Shown piece after piece: positions 1 through 6,987 of a DNA stretch of 64,000 bases (its first letter is position 1; every line of letters starts with the position of its first letter). Made by a program: the position numbers and the translations under genes. The stretch comes from Paenibacillus glycinis (GTDB taxonomy: Bacteria; Bacillota; Bacilli; Paenibacillales; Paenibacillaceae): contig NZ_JAAAMV010000019.1 in assembly GCF_009909185.1 (NCBI RefSeq), forward strand, positions 44,169-108,168, in the 5' to 3' direction. The notes under the pieces were generated by a model. That model saw nothing but the letters and a program-made list of their open reading frames with translations. It made no database searches and was not told the DNA's origin.

Positions 1-204
1 AACGGCTCCATCCTCGTGGATTCCCGCATGGAAACGAGCGTTCCGGGCATCTTCGCCGCCGGCGACATCACGACCTACCCGGGCAAGCTCAAGCTGATTG
101 CCGTCGGGTTCGGCGAAGCGCCGACCGCGATCAACAATGCGAAGGTATACGTCGATCCTTCGGCCAAGCTGTCCCCGGGCCACAGCAGCAACATGAAGCT
201 GTAA
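1..204 (+). CDS. yumC: Ferredoxin/flavodoxin-NADP+ reductase, YumC type (3' end only)
   Basis: The window opens inside this gene, so only the last 67 codons are seen. The fragment carries the C-terminal FAD-contact signature of the two-dinucleotide-binding flavoproteins, GIFAAGDI, followed by [13 protein letters not shown] and a hydrophilic His-Ser tail. This combination is typical of the thioredoxin-reductase-like ferredoxin-NADP+ reductases of Firmicutes (B. subtilis YumC), cytosolic enzymes that move electrons between NADPH and ferredoxin or flavodoxin. The nearby yutJ, yuzB and yutI homologues fit the Bacillus neighbourhood of this gene. The N-terminal half lies outside the window, so the absence of a thioredoxin-reductase CxxC cannot be checked. 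Confidence 0.85.
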   Translation, partial: NGSILVDSRMETSVPGIFAAGDITTYPGKLKLIAVGFGEAPTAINNAKVYVDPSAKLSPGHSSNMKL

Positions 205-317
205 TTCCCGAGATGGGGACCGGAATGGCGATAAAAAACCAATAAAAAAGGGTATCCTACCGATAGCCGCAAACGTGAATGCTTCATTCACCGGGCGAAG
301 GAGGGTACCCTTTCATT

Positions 318-569
318 ATGTTATGTCCCGTTTGCAACGGATTGGAGCAGCTTGCCGTAAAATGTCCAACTTGCGCGATGCAAACCAACGATCTGGGGCG
401 AGCGGTCGACTTGACTGCGCCTTACGCACCCTATCAGCCGGACGATGTCGATTTTAACGCGGAAATGACGATCATGGATAACGGACCTGAGACTCAAAGC
501 TGCTGTCATATCGTGTTCTGCAGGCAATGCCGCGCAGCCTTCGAAGCCGAAGTCGCGCAATGGCCGTAA
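318..569 (+). CDS. Small zinc-ribbon protein, function unknown
   Basis: An 83-residue cytosolic protein starting at the ATG that lies about 10 bases after a GGAGGG ribosome site. An upstream in-frame ATG at 279 lacks such a site. It opens with MLCPVC and has a second pair, CPTC, at residues 16-19, forming a four-cysteine zinc ribbon. Near the C-terminus a second cluster (CCHIVF then CRQC, about residues 65-75) could bind another metal. Between them the sequence is acidic. I do not recognise a named family. It converges with sda, the stop codons lying only 14 bases apart. Confidence 0.65.
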   Translation: MLCPVCNGLEQLAVKCPTCAMQTNDLGRAVDLTAPYAPYQPDDVDFNAEMTIMDNGPETQSCCHIVFCRQCRAAFEAEVAQWP

Positions 570-583
570 TCTCGTCTTGCAAG

Positions 584-727
584 TTAGGCGGAATTGCGAT
601 AAGCGTCCGGACTGATCGACCTGCGCTTCAATTCGTCTCTCAGCATCTCGATAAACTCGGTTTCCAAATTGTACTTATTAGCGGCTATATACGCATCGAG
701 CAGCAATTCATCAGACAGCTGTTCCAT
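584..727 (-). CDS. sda: Sporulation checkpoint inhibitor Sda
   Basis: A 47-residue protein, MEQLSDELLLDAYIAA then a second helix ending DELKRRSISPDAY. It follows the two-helix hairpin of B. subtilis Sda closely: the LSDELL opening, a FIEMLRDELKRRS second helix, and similar length (46 aa in B. subtilis). In that family Sda binds the dimerisation/phosphotransfer domain of sporulation kinases such as KinA and blocks phosphorelay entry while replication is active or DNA is damaged. An AAAGGGGG ribosome site sits just ahead of the ATG. Upstream are a plausible sigma-A promoter and several DnaA boxes, matching the DnaA-controlled sda of Bacillus. A PAS sporulation-type kinase lies at 46-47 kb. Confidence 0.9.
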   Translation of the reverse strand: MEQLSDELLLDAYIAANKYNLETEFIEMLRDELKRRSISPDAYRNSA

Positions 728-759
728 ATCACAGCCCCCTTTCCTCTTACTTCCAGTTC

Positions 760-789
760 ATCTTAGCATGTCCCGGAGGGAAGGAACAA
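760..789 (-). promoter_or_regulatory. Putative sigma-A promoter of sda
   Basis: Read on the minus strand, a -35 like TTGTTC (784-789) is followed after 18 bases by a -10 like TAAGAT (760-765), placing the start roughly 25 bases before the sda ribosome site. The -35 is weak, which would suit a promoter dependent on the DnaA boxes just upstream. Confidence 0.5.
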
Positions 790-798
790 GCGTTCCGA

Positions 799-897
799 TT
801 ATCCACACCCCTATGTGGACAGAGTGTGAGTAGCATGTGAATAATCGTCGAAAAAACAGGAATCATCAGTGGGGATTTGTGGATACGTTTATACACA
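799..897. promoter_or_regulatory. Cluster of DnaA boxes upstream of sda
   Basis: Three perfect TTATNCACA 9-mers lie in 99 bases: TTATCCACA (799-807, plus), TTATTCACA (836-844, minus) and TTATACACA (889-897, plus). A fourth with one mismatch, GTATCCACA, is at 878-886 (minus). A perfect match is expected about once per 32 kb on both strands of random sequence, so the cluster is far from chance. DnaA-controlled transcription of sda is established in B. subtilis. The boxes sit about 45 to 145 bases upstream of the inferred start. Confidence 0.85.
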
Positions 898-980
898 GGC
901 TTAATAAAACCCGTTTCGATAAAAAAGTTTAATGGTCCTCTATCAACCTATCAAACGAATATATTACATTTCGTTAATCA

Positions 981-1655
981 TTATTGCGGCCTCGTATTGA
1001 CCTCGAAAATCCATATTTTCCCGCTGGTGTCGATTCCGAAATCGAAGCCCAATTGCCCGATGCCCGGGAAGCGGCTCTCCAGTACTTCCGTCGACAGCTG
1101 GGTAAGCGTGCGCATCTCCCGTTTCTTCGATACGACCGCGCCTTTCGAGAACGAACGGCGAATGCCTTCGGAACCGCTCAGCAGCGTGCCTCCGCGGCAA
1201 ATGTTCGTCACGAACAATCCCGGTTTGGCCAATCGCCCGACGATGGCGGTAATGTTCCACTGCCCTTCCGGCTGCTTGACGTATTTCACCCGGTAGTCGA
1301 TCGGCCTGCCGTCGATCGTCGCGAGACGAATGCCTTTCTGGATCAGATACCGCCGTCCGCCGCGCTTAGCATTGAGCGATCGATAGAGTCCATCGAAGCT
1401 TTGGAAGCGATTCGTCTTCGAATAATAGGAATATTTAAAGCTTCCTCCTTCCCGCGAGACTTTGATGACCCCGTGGCCGCCCGCTCCTTTGACCGGTTTG
1501 ATGACCACCATGCTATGCTGGTTCAGCATGCTGTTCAGATTATCCCTCGTGAACATCCGAGTCGGCGGGATATGCGGCGCGATCTGCGCATGCGAGAGCA
1601 AGGCCTCCGTTTTCGCCCATTTGCTTGCCAGCTGCCTTCCCTGTTCGTTTCCCAT
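981..1655 (-). CDS. YheC/YheD-family ATP-grasp protein (short form)
   Basis: A 224-residue protein corresponding to the ATP-grasp part of the YheC/YheD endospore coat-associated family. Visible are the lysine and glycine-rich ATP loop VVIKPVKGAGGHGVIKV (about residues 50-66) and the metal/ATP strand motif GFDFGIDTSGKIWIFEVNTR at the C-terminus with its Asp, Glu and Asn. Family members I know of are often 350-450 residues, so this is a minimal version lacking the N-terminal domain. The ATG follows a GGGGAGGA site. The ligated substrate of this family is not established, and a spore-coat role is by family association only. Confidence 0.8.
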   Translation of the reverse strand: MGNEQGRQLASKWAKTEALLSHAQIAPHIPPTRMFTRDNLNSMLNQHSMVVIKPVKGAGGHGVIKVSREGGSFKYSYYSKTNRFQSFDGLYRSLNAKRGGRRYLIQKGIRLATIDGRPIDYRVKYVKQPEGQWNITAIVGRLAKPGLFVTNICRGGTLLSGSEGIRRSFSKGAVVSKKREMRTLTQLSTEVLESRFPGIGQLGFDFGIDTSGKIWIFEVNTRPQ

Positions 1656-1804
1656 TCCAGGTCCTCCCCTTCAAGCGTCCTATATGACAACATATGCCTT
1701 CTTCCTCTTTGTCTCTTGGATGATTGATATGGTCAACTCGCCTGATTTAGTAGGCTGATAGGGGCTGACAGATATCGGCGCGGCAATCGACACGGGTCGG
1801 GCGC

Positions 1805-1854
1805 AAAAAAAAACACCGCGGAAAGAACGATAACGTTCATCCTGCAGTGTTTTT
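1805..1854 (-). terminator. Rho-independent terminator of the agr-like operon
   Basis: On the minus strand a long hairpin (AACACTGC...GCGGTGTT, with inner GAACG/CGTTC pairing) ends in a run of nine T. It lies 70 bases beyond the LytTR gene stop and closes the four-gene operon. Confidence 0.85.
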
Positions 1855-1923
1855 GCCTCCGCAAGCTTTCCTTCGGAGCCGGCGATGCCGATATGTAAAC
1901 CGCAAAGAAAGCTTTGCTCTTGC

Positions 1924-2322
1924 TTAGCGCGAAAGCTGCGCATTTCCCGATGGCACGGAACCTGCCCTGGCATTGCCCCTGCGCACGTTCTTAACCGTAT
2001 CCATCCGGGAAAAGGAAACCGGGGCGCTTAAAGCGTTCTTCCCTACCGGGTCCGGTTCGAAGAACACGCGCTGTCTTTCCTCGTCGAAAAATTCGACCAG
2101 GTCCATATTCACGACGTAGCAGCGATCGACTCGCGCGAATTCGTCTTGCGTCAGAAAACGCTCGTGTTCTTCAAACGTGGACAGCGGGTTCAAGATCGTT
2201 CCGTCTTTATGCTGATAGTTGATTTGCCCGTAATGGCTGTGCATGAGCACCACGTCGTTACGATTGACATAAACGATCTCAAAATCCTTCTTGTTGTAGC
2301 GCTTAACAAGCGGGATCAGCAT
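1924..2322 (-). CDS. LytTR-domain DNA-binding regulator without receiver domain
   Basis: A 132-residue protein that is almost entirely a LytTR domain: an early beta strand (VYVNRNDVVLMHSHY), then the typical FARVDRCYVVNMDLVEFF segment near residue 80 and a closing PVSFSRMDTVKNV. In the AgrA/LytR family this fold binds direct repeats upstream of target genes. AgrA has an N-terminal phosphoacceptor receiver; none is present here and there is no room for one, since the ATG begins two bases after the autoinducer gene stop and carries its own AGGTG site. Its activity must therefore be controlled in some way other than own-receiver phosphorylation. Last gene of the operon. Confidence 0.85.
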   Translation of the reverse strand: MLIPLVKRYNKKDFEIVYVNRNDVVLMHSHYGQINYQHKDGTILNPLSTFEEHERFLTQDEFARVDRCYVVNMDLVEFFDEERQRVFFEPDPVGKNALSAPVSFSRMDTVKNVRRGNARAGSVPSGNAQLSR

Positions 2323-2324
2323 GC

Positions 2325-2453
2325 TTACACCTGCTTTCTGAGCTCAGCCGGGATTCTTGGCTTATGAAAAATCACATAAGAGCCCGTTGTAACGAACATC
2401 GTTGCCACGCCGGCGATGACGACGCCGAGCATGCGGTACACGTTTTTCTTCAT
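2325..2453 (-). CDS. agrD: AgrD-like cyclic lactone autoinducer precursor (Ser in place of Cys)
   Basis: A 42-residue peptide with the AgrD layout: an amphipathic/hydrophobic leader (residues 1-22), a putative ring segment, and a charged tail. The tail HKPRIPAELRKQV aligns with the AgrB-recognition tail of staphylococcal AgrD (DEVEVPKEL), which places a five-residue ring, Ser25-Tyr-Val-Ile-Phe29, at the position of Cys-Asp-Phe-Ile-Met in S. aureus AIP-I. The cyclising Cys is replaced by Ser, implying an ester lactone rather than a thiolactone, as known for Staphylococcus intermedius. The ATG overlaps the agrB stop (ATGA), and the gene ends two bases before the LytTR gene. The exact N-terminal cut is not predictable here. 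Confidence 0.85.
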   Translation of the reverse strand: MKKNVYRMLGVVIAGVATMFVTTGSYVIFHKPRIPAELRKQV

Positions 2454-2977
2454 TCTTCTTCACCTCCTTCTTTAAATAAGAGAAGAATCGACTGCAATAC
2501 GAAGACTACCGTCATGATGTCTGAATGAATGAGAAAATTGGAGGAGGCGAACAAGGCGGATAATACTTTCAACAACGGGTAGAATCGAGATGGGAGCGTA
2601 GCGTATTTATCATAATTCGCCGGAGCGAATATGAGCATCATCAGGACCGCGAATCCGGTGAGATAAGGCATCCAGCCGTCCGCAATCGGGACATGGGGGA
2701 TGCCTGCCAATACTAACGTGGACACGGTCGCGCACATCAAACTGGACTTCAGATGGTAACCGCCGGACATATAACGGATGACGGCAAGGACGAGCAGCGC
2801 AAATCCGGTCGGCAGGAACTCTCCTGTCAAGGCTCCGATGATCAAAGCCGCGATCGCTGCCGATAACGTATTCGTCAGAATATCGAACGCATACTTGATC
2901 ACCGATGCGGACGGGGCGTTCTCGACGCCTGCGGCCACCATACGATTGTGCAAGCCGACAGCGAGCTTATCGAGCAT
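2450..2977 (-). CDS. agrB: AgrB-family peptide-processing membrane protease
   Basis: A 175-residue multi-pass membrane protein. The catalytic segment LAVIRYMSGGYHLKSSLMC contains Arg68, His75 and Cys82, with exactly the spacing of the essential Arg70/His77/Cys84 of S. aureus AgrB, so the cysteine endopeptidase should be active. AgrB removes the C-terminal tail of AgrD and forms the ring at the membrane. Five or six hydrophobic segments are visible. The ATG overlaps the 3' end of the upstream membrane gene by 11 bases, and the stop overlaps the autoinducer start by four, so the genes are tightly coupled. Confidence 0.93.
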   Translation of the reverse strand: MLDKLAVGLHNRMVAAGVENAPSASVIKYAFDILTNTLSAAIAALIIGALTGEFLPTGFALLVLAVIRYMSGGYHLKSSLMCATVSTLVLAGIPHVPIADGWMPYLTGFAVLMMLIFAPANYDKYATLPSRFYPLLKVLSALFASSNFLIHSDIMTVVFVLQSILLLFKEGGEEE

Positions 2978-3629
2978 CCTCTACATCCTTCCGTCTGCTA
3001 TAGTACAGGAACACGGGAATCGAGCATAGAAAGGTCGTTCCCGCCACGACGATGTATTTCTCCAGATTGCCTCTCAGCGCGATTCCCGCCACGAGCGCGA
3101 TGACGATGCTGGAAGCGATTACCGAAAAGAGCGCCGAATTCGTCCGGTTGAATTCGATATAGCTTCTGTGGGAAGCAGGCACGTAATCGAAACCCCAGTT
3201 TTTCATGACGATGAACCGGCTGACGCTGACCAGGATTAGTCCCGACAACAGCTGCGTGGAGAAAATGATTTCGGGATCCCTCGTAATATGGGAAAAGGAC
3301 GTTCCCGTCAACACGATGACGAAAATCGTGATGCCCTGCGCCGCGAACAAGCTGATAAAACCTGCCCCGTTCATGATGAACGAATAAAAGAGCGGCACGC
3401 GGAACAAGCCCCAGGTGACAATAATCAACAGCAGCAACTGCAAGTAGGAAGAGTAACTGTTTATCTCGGTGAAATGCCGTGTAATATAAGAGAAATGGCT
3501 CATCATGAATGCAATGATGATGATCTGCATCAAGATGCCCTTCAGAGGAAACCGGAACAAGGCAAACATGAAAACGAAGGTCGTGCAGTATTCGATTATC
3601 GAACCAGACAAAAAAAGCGTATAATTCAT
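2967..3629 (-). CDS. Multi-pass membrane protein resembling an AgrC sensor module without a kinase
   Basis: A 220-residue integral membrane protein with about seven hydrophobic segments (near residues 5-28, 31-48, 62-80, 84-110, 123-142, 164-187 and 191-210) and a short charged C-terminus ending KDVEDAR. Its position as first gene of an agrB-agrD-LytTR operon and its size match the polytopic sensing half of AgrC. However, the protein stops where the DHp and ATPase domains would begin: there is no H-box, N-box or G-box. Function is inferred as autoinducer receptor, exporter or immunity-like partner. No specific family was recognised. The ATG has a GGAGGAC site about 11 bases upstream. Confidence 0.75.
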   Translation of the reverse strand: MNYTLFLSGSIIEYCTTFVFMFALFRFPLKGILMQIIIIAFMMSHFSYITRHFTEINSYSSYLQLLLLIIVTWGLFRVPLFYSFIMNGAGFISLFAAQGITIFVIVLTGTSFSHITRDPEIIFSTQLLSGLILVSVSRFIVMKNWGFDYVPASHRSYIEFNRTNSALFSVIASSIVIALVAGIALRGNLEKYIVVAGTTFLCSIPVFLYYSRRKDVEDAR

Positions 3630-4204
3630 GATAGTCTTCGTCCTCCGCCTTCTTAACTCGCAACATACGATCTGGTTGATCTACTCTATTCAATAAGCCG
3701 TTCACGGCATGTGCCGCAAGCGAAGCGGGCTTACGGAACTCAACGCGCCGAGCACAACAAGGAAGAACGTATGTCAAGAGACGATCATCCGGCAGGAGAT
3801 CGGTTTATACGACGTCGCCTTCTTCGGTTGTCGCAAACTGGCGGCGCCATCGAGCCGCGTTTGCTGCTGTTTTTTGGCGGCAGCGCCCCTATGTAGGCTT
3901 GCATCTTGCAGGCTAGCAACAAAGTTCTATACATATGAGTCGTTCGTCGTGCTAGCATTTTCTTTAGTATAGCAGAGATAGTTCATTTACTAAATAATAA
4001 CTTTGAGAATCGGTTCCTATGCACCTTTCCCTGCAAGAATAACCTAGGTCCAACCCTCGAGTTTCCTGCTCGAAATCGATGCCCGTGCATCCATCTTCCG
4101 CATAGGCGCCGCATATTTCCGACATGCTGCACGAGATTCCTGTCGCGCGATGCAGAGATGCTCCCCTGATCCCGGCGCTAACGGAGGAATAACTTCGCAT
4201 GCAA
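3630..4204 (-). promoter_or_regulatory. Leader and promoter region of the agr-like operon; no gene seen
   Basis: About 575 bases without a convincing gene. On the minus strand an extended -10, TGCTATACT (TATACT at 3966-3971), lies inside an inverted repeat TTTAGTA/TACTAAA (3963-3969 and 3988-3994), a plausible operator. If used, it gives an untranslated leader of about 330 bases before the first operon gene. A TTGACA also occurs at 3773-3778 (minus) but lacks a good -10. Clear LytTR direct repeats were not found by eye. Confidence 0.45.
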
Positions 4205-4228
4205 AGGGCTCCCGTCGCCGGGAGCCCT
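4205..4228 (-). terminator. Terminator hairpin downstream of the HesB-type gene
   Basis: A perfect 10-bp stem (AGGGCTCCCG/CGGGAGCCCT) with a TCGC loop, followed on the minus strand by a short T tract. It lies 67 bases past the stop of the minus-strand gene at 4295. Confidence 0.6.
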
Positions 4229-4294
4229 CGTGATTGCTTCCAATCAAAGCAAACTTTGCATGAATGCGGTGCCGGACTTCAGCTTGCCGCCCGC

Positions 4295-4654
4295 TTAGCA
4301 GGGCTCCGCTGCCGGGTTGCCCGCTTCGGTCGCCGTGCGGAACGACGAACCGCAGCCACAGGTCGCGGTCGCGTTCGGATTCGTGATGGTGAATCCGCCG
4401 CCCATGGCGGATTCCTTGAAGTCGATCTCGAGACCGTTCAAGTATTTGATGCTGTCCGCGTCCACGACGACCTTCAGGCCGTTCATTTCCAGCGCCTTAT
4501 CGGACTCCGCCTGCTCGTCGTCGAAACCCATATTGTAAGAAAAACCGCTGCAGCCGCCCTCTTTCACGCCGACGCGCAGAAACAGCTCCGGCGAAGCCTC
4601 GGCTTCCAGCATTTCTTTGATTTTCTCGTTGGCCGTATCGCTGATCGTAATCAT
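4295..4654 (-). CDS. HesB/IscA-family iron-sulfur cluster carrier
   Basis: A 119-residue A-type Fe-S carrier. The three conserved cysteines are visible: one in the GGCSGFSY segment (about residue 35) and the C-terminal CGCG pair near residue 102. These hold a [2Fe-2S] or [4Fe-4S] cluster for transfer to apo-proteins. The start is the ATG before ITISDTANEKI, placed 6 bases after GAGGAGGG; an upstream ATG at 4744 has no such site. About 17 residues beyond CGCGSSF form a variable tail. Nearby yuzB and yutI-type genes resemble the Bacillus yut cluster, where the equivalent is YutM. Confidence 0.92.
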   Translation of the reverse strand: MITISDTANEKIKEMLEAEASPELFLRVGVKEGGCSGFSYNMGFDDEQAESDKALEMNGLKVVVDADSIKYLNGLEIDFKESAMGGGFTITNPNATATCGCGSSFRTATEAGNPAAEPC

Positions 4655-4794
4655 GCTATCCCTCCTCGAACATTCTTGGAACGACTTACTTACGTTTCTA
4701 TAGTAATCAGTATACTGCACTTCCGGCAAGGACTCAATAAGCATACGGCGCGATTTCGGCCGCGCTTCGCGATCAAGCGTCCCTCAAGCTTTCA

Positions 4795-5439
4795 TTATCT
4801 CGGCAAGACGTAGAGCATAATGACGAAGAAATGGAGCACGGAGCCGCCGAGCACGAACAGATGCCAGACCGCATGATGATGCTTGAAGCTTCGCCAGACG
4901 TAGAATATCGTCCCGAACGTGTACAGCAAACCCCCGGCTATGAGCAAATGCATGCCGCCGGCAGCCAGATGCGCCTTGAGCGGTCCCCACACGATAACGA
5001 TCATCCAACCCATCAAGAGATAAATTAACGTGGACGTAAACAGAAACTTTGATGCGTAGAAGACCTTGAAGACGACCCCGCAAAGCGCAAGTCCCCACAC
5101 GATAACGAACAGCGTCCAGCCCATCGTACCTTGCACCAGATGCAACAAAATCGGCGTATAGGTGCCCGCGATAAACAAATAAATGCAGGCATGATCCATA
5201 ATTTCGAAAAAGCGTTTGGCTTTGCCTTCCCGAAAACCGTGCACCAGCGTCGACGAGACGTACAGCATCAGCATCATGGAACCGTAGATCGTAAAACTGA
5301 CGACATGCTCGGCATTCCCCTTGAGCACGGCGAATACGATCAATAGTACGAGCGCCGCAATGCTCAGAAGCGCGCCAAAGCCATGCGTAATCGCGTTTAC
5401 CGCTTCTTCCCTGCGGGTAAAGGTATGGGTGTTTGCCAT
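4795..5439 (-). CDS. Hemolysin III / PAQR-family membrane protein
   Basis: A 214-residue protein with seven hydrophobic segments and the PAQR hallmarks: EEAVNAITHGFGALL near the N-terminus, LVHGF, FEIMDHACIYLFIAGTYTP in the middle, and two closing histidines in AVWHLFVLGGSVLHFF. Conserved His and Asp residues form a metal site in this family (B. subtilis YplQ, adiponectin receptors), often linked to membrane fluidity; the enzymatic activity of the bacterial members is unsettled. The start MANTHTF was preferred because GAGGG lies 6 bases before it; a longer frame extends upstream without a good ribosome site. Confidence 0.9.
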   Translation of the reverse strand: MANTHTFTRREEAVNAITHGFGALLSIAALVLLIVFAVLKGNAEHVVSFTIYGSMMLMLYVSSTLVHGFREGKAKRFFEIMDHACIYLFIAGTYTPILLHLVQGTMGWTLFVIVWGLALCGVVFKVFYASKFLFTSTLIYLLMGWMIVIVWGPLKAHLAAGGMHLLIAGGLLYTFGTIFYVWRSFKHHHAVWHLFVLGGSVLHFFVIMLYVLPR

Positions 5440-5581
5440 TTTATCCCTCATTTCTAATAACCTGTGTCTGAAAGCCGGTTTGTCTGCCTTCATTGTATCG
5501 CATTTCGTGCCCGGGTCAAAACCGGCGAGCGGCGCCATGCCGAGCCTTCCATCACTTTGCCGTGCTGGCATGACTTAATAG

Positions 5582-5610
5582 TTGCCGCTATTTGTGATGA
5601 GGTTTATAAT
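5582..5610 (+). promoter_or_regulatory. Sigma-A promoter of mqnE
   Basis: TTGCCG (5582-5587), 17-base spacer, TATAAT (5605-5610). This gives an untranslated leader of roughly 115 bases that includes an alternating GC tract near 5699-5710. Confidence 0.75.
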
Positions 5611-5733
5611 AAGGAAAGTTGTTTATGAGGTTTTTTGGGGAAAGAATAAGTAATTTTTTTCACAAAGTATTCGTTTTCATTATTTTTCACCGGACCTGCG
5701 CGCGCGCGCCCGGCGGACAAGGAGGAAGCCGTC

Positions 5734-6837
5734 ATGAATGTGGCAATACCGACAGAAGACAAACAAATGCAAGCCATCGTGGAGAAGGTTCGATCCGGCG
5801 AGCGGCTCATCCGTGAAGACGGAGAGTTTCTGTACCGCTCCGACGACCTGCTGACGATTGGACAGCTGGCCAACGAGGTTAATTTAAGGAAGAACGGCCG
5901 CAAGGTTTATTTTATCGAGAATATGAGCTTGTATTTCACGAACGTCTGCGAAGCGCACTGCGCGTTCTGCAACTTCCGCAAGGACGAAGGCCAAGAAGGC
6001 GCGTACACGCTGAGCGGACCCGAGATGATCGCCTACGTGGAACAGCATATTCACCCGGACGTCCGGGAGTTCCATATCGTCGGCGGACATAATCCCCATG
6101 TTCCGTTCCAATATTACGTCGATTCGCTGAAAGCCCTGAACGAACGTTTCCCGGAAGTCGCGCTCAAAGCGTATACCGCCGCGGAAATCGACTTCTTCTC
6201 GCGAATCAGCGGCCTCAGTTACAAAGAAGTGCTGGAGGAACTGATCGCCGCGGGCTTGCAAAGCCTGACCGGCGGCGGAGCCGAGATTCTGTCGGACGAA
6301 TACCGCAAAAAAATGCGCGTCGACAAAGCCGACGTCTCGCAATACCTGGAGGTTCACCGCACCGCGCATAACCTCGGCCTTCGCACGCACACGACCATGC
6401 TGTACGGGTCCGTGGAGAAAACCGAAGACCGCATCAACCACATGCTCCAAATCCGCGATCTGCAGGACGAAACGAACGGCTTCCAGGTGTTCATTCCGCT
6501 GTCCATGCAACCGATAAGCCCGAAAGCCAGCATTCGACGCCGCAATTCCGCCTTCGACGATCTGAAGGCCATCGCGATCAGCCGTCTGATGCTGGACAAT
6601 TTCCAGCATATCAAAGCGTACTTCATCAACATCGGCACGCAATTGACGCAGGTCGCGCTGACGATGGGCGCTTCCGACGTGCACGGCACGATGGTGAAGG
6701 AACGTATCAGCCATGCGGCCGGCGCGCTCACTCCGGAAGGCATCACGCGCGAGGATCTGATCTGGCTCATCAAAGGCGCGGGCCGGATACCCGTCGAGCG
6801 CGATACGTTCTACAACGAAGTCAAAGTGTTCGAATAA
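5734..6837 (+). CDS. mqnE: Aminofutalosine synthase MqnE (radical SAM)
   Basis: A 367-residue radical SAM enzyme with the CX3CX2C cluster motif CEAHCAFC at Cys72, Cys76 and Cys79. The context VYFIENMSLYFTNVCEAHC, the HIVGGHNPHVPFQYY motif and the GGGAEI loop are typical of MqnE, the futalosine-pathway enzyme that joins the carboxyvinyloxybenzoate product of MqnA to SAM-derived adenosine, forming aminofutalosine. Length is normal. The ATG follows AAGGAGGA by 7 bases. It indicates menaquinone synthesis by the futalosine route. No other unambiguous mqn gene is in the window, though the UbiD-family gene at 10.4-12.2 kb could belong. Confidence 0.93.
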   Translation: MNVAIPTEDKQMQAIVEKVRSGERLIREDGEFLYRSDDLLTIGQLANEVNLRKNGRKVYFIENMSLYFTNVCEAHCAFCNFRKDEGQEGAYTLSGPEMIAYVEQHIHPDVREFHIVGGHNPHVPFQYYVDSLKALNERFPEVALKAYTAAEIDFFSRISGLSYKEVLEELIAAGLQSLTGGGAEILSDEYRKKMRVDKADVSQYLEVHRTAHNLGLRTHTTMLYGSVEKTEDRINHMLQIRDLQDETNGFQVFIPLSMQPISPKASIRRRNSAFDDLKAIAISRLMLDNFQHIKAYFINIGTQLTQVALTMGASDVHGTMVKERISHAAGALTPEGITREDLIWLIKGAGRIPVERDTFYNEVKVFE

Positions 6838-6987
6838 CGCAGAAACAGCATGAACAGCTATTCCCACGGCCTTCGCGACGAGATGTTCTCATTGCGAGGG
6901 TCAGTCATGCGCATACTACAGGACAAAACCATGCAGAGCGTACTCATTTACCATATTACTCATTGCTTATAGAAAGTTGGGATTCAA

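Noticed and set aside
3709..3972. An 87-codon plus-strand frame in the agr leader
   Set aside because: No ribosome site and no recognisable protein character; it crosses the predicted promoter and leader on the other strand.
3963..4000. LytTR binding repeats upstream of the agr-like operon
   Set aside because: Candidate AAAGTTATT-type words were seen, but no properly spaced pair of direct repeats matches the LytTR consensus.
5699..5712. Alternating GC tract in the mqnE leader as a special element
   Set aside because: A short GC alternation is expected in GC-rich DNA, and nothing else marks it as functional.
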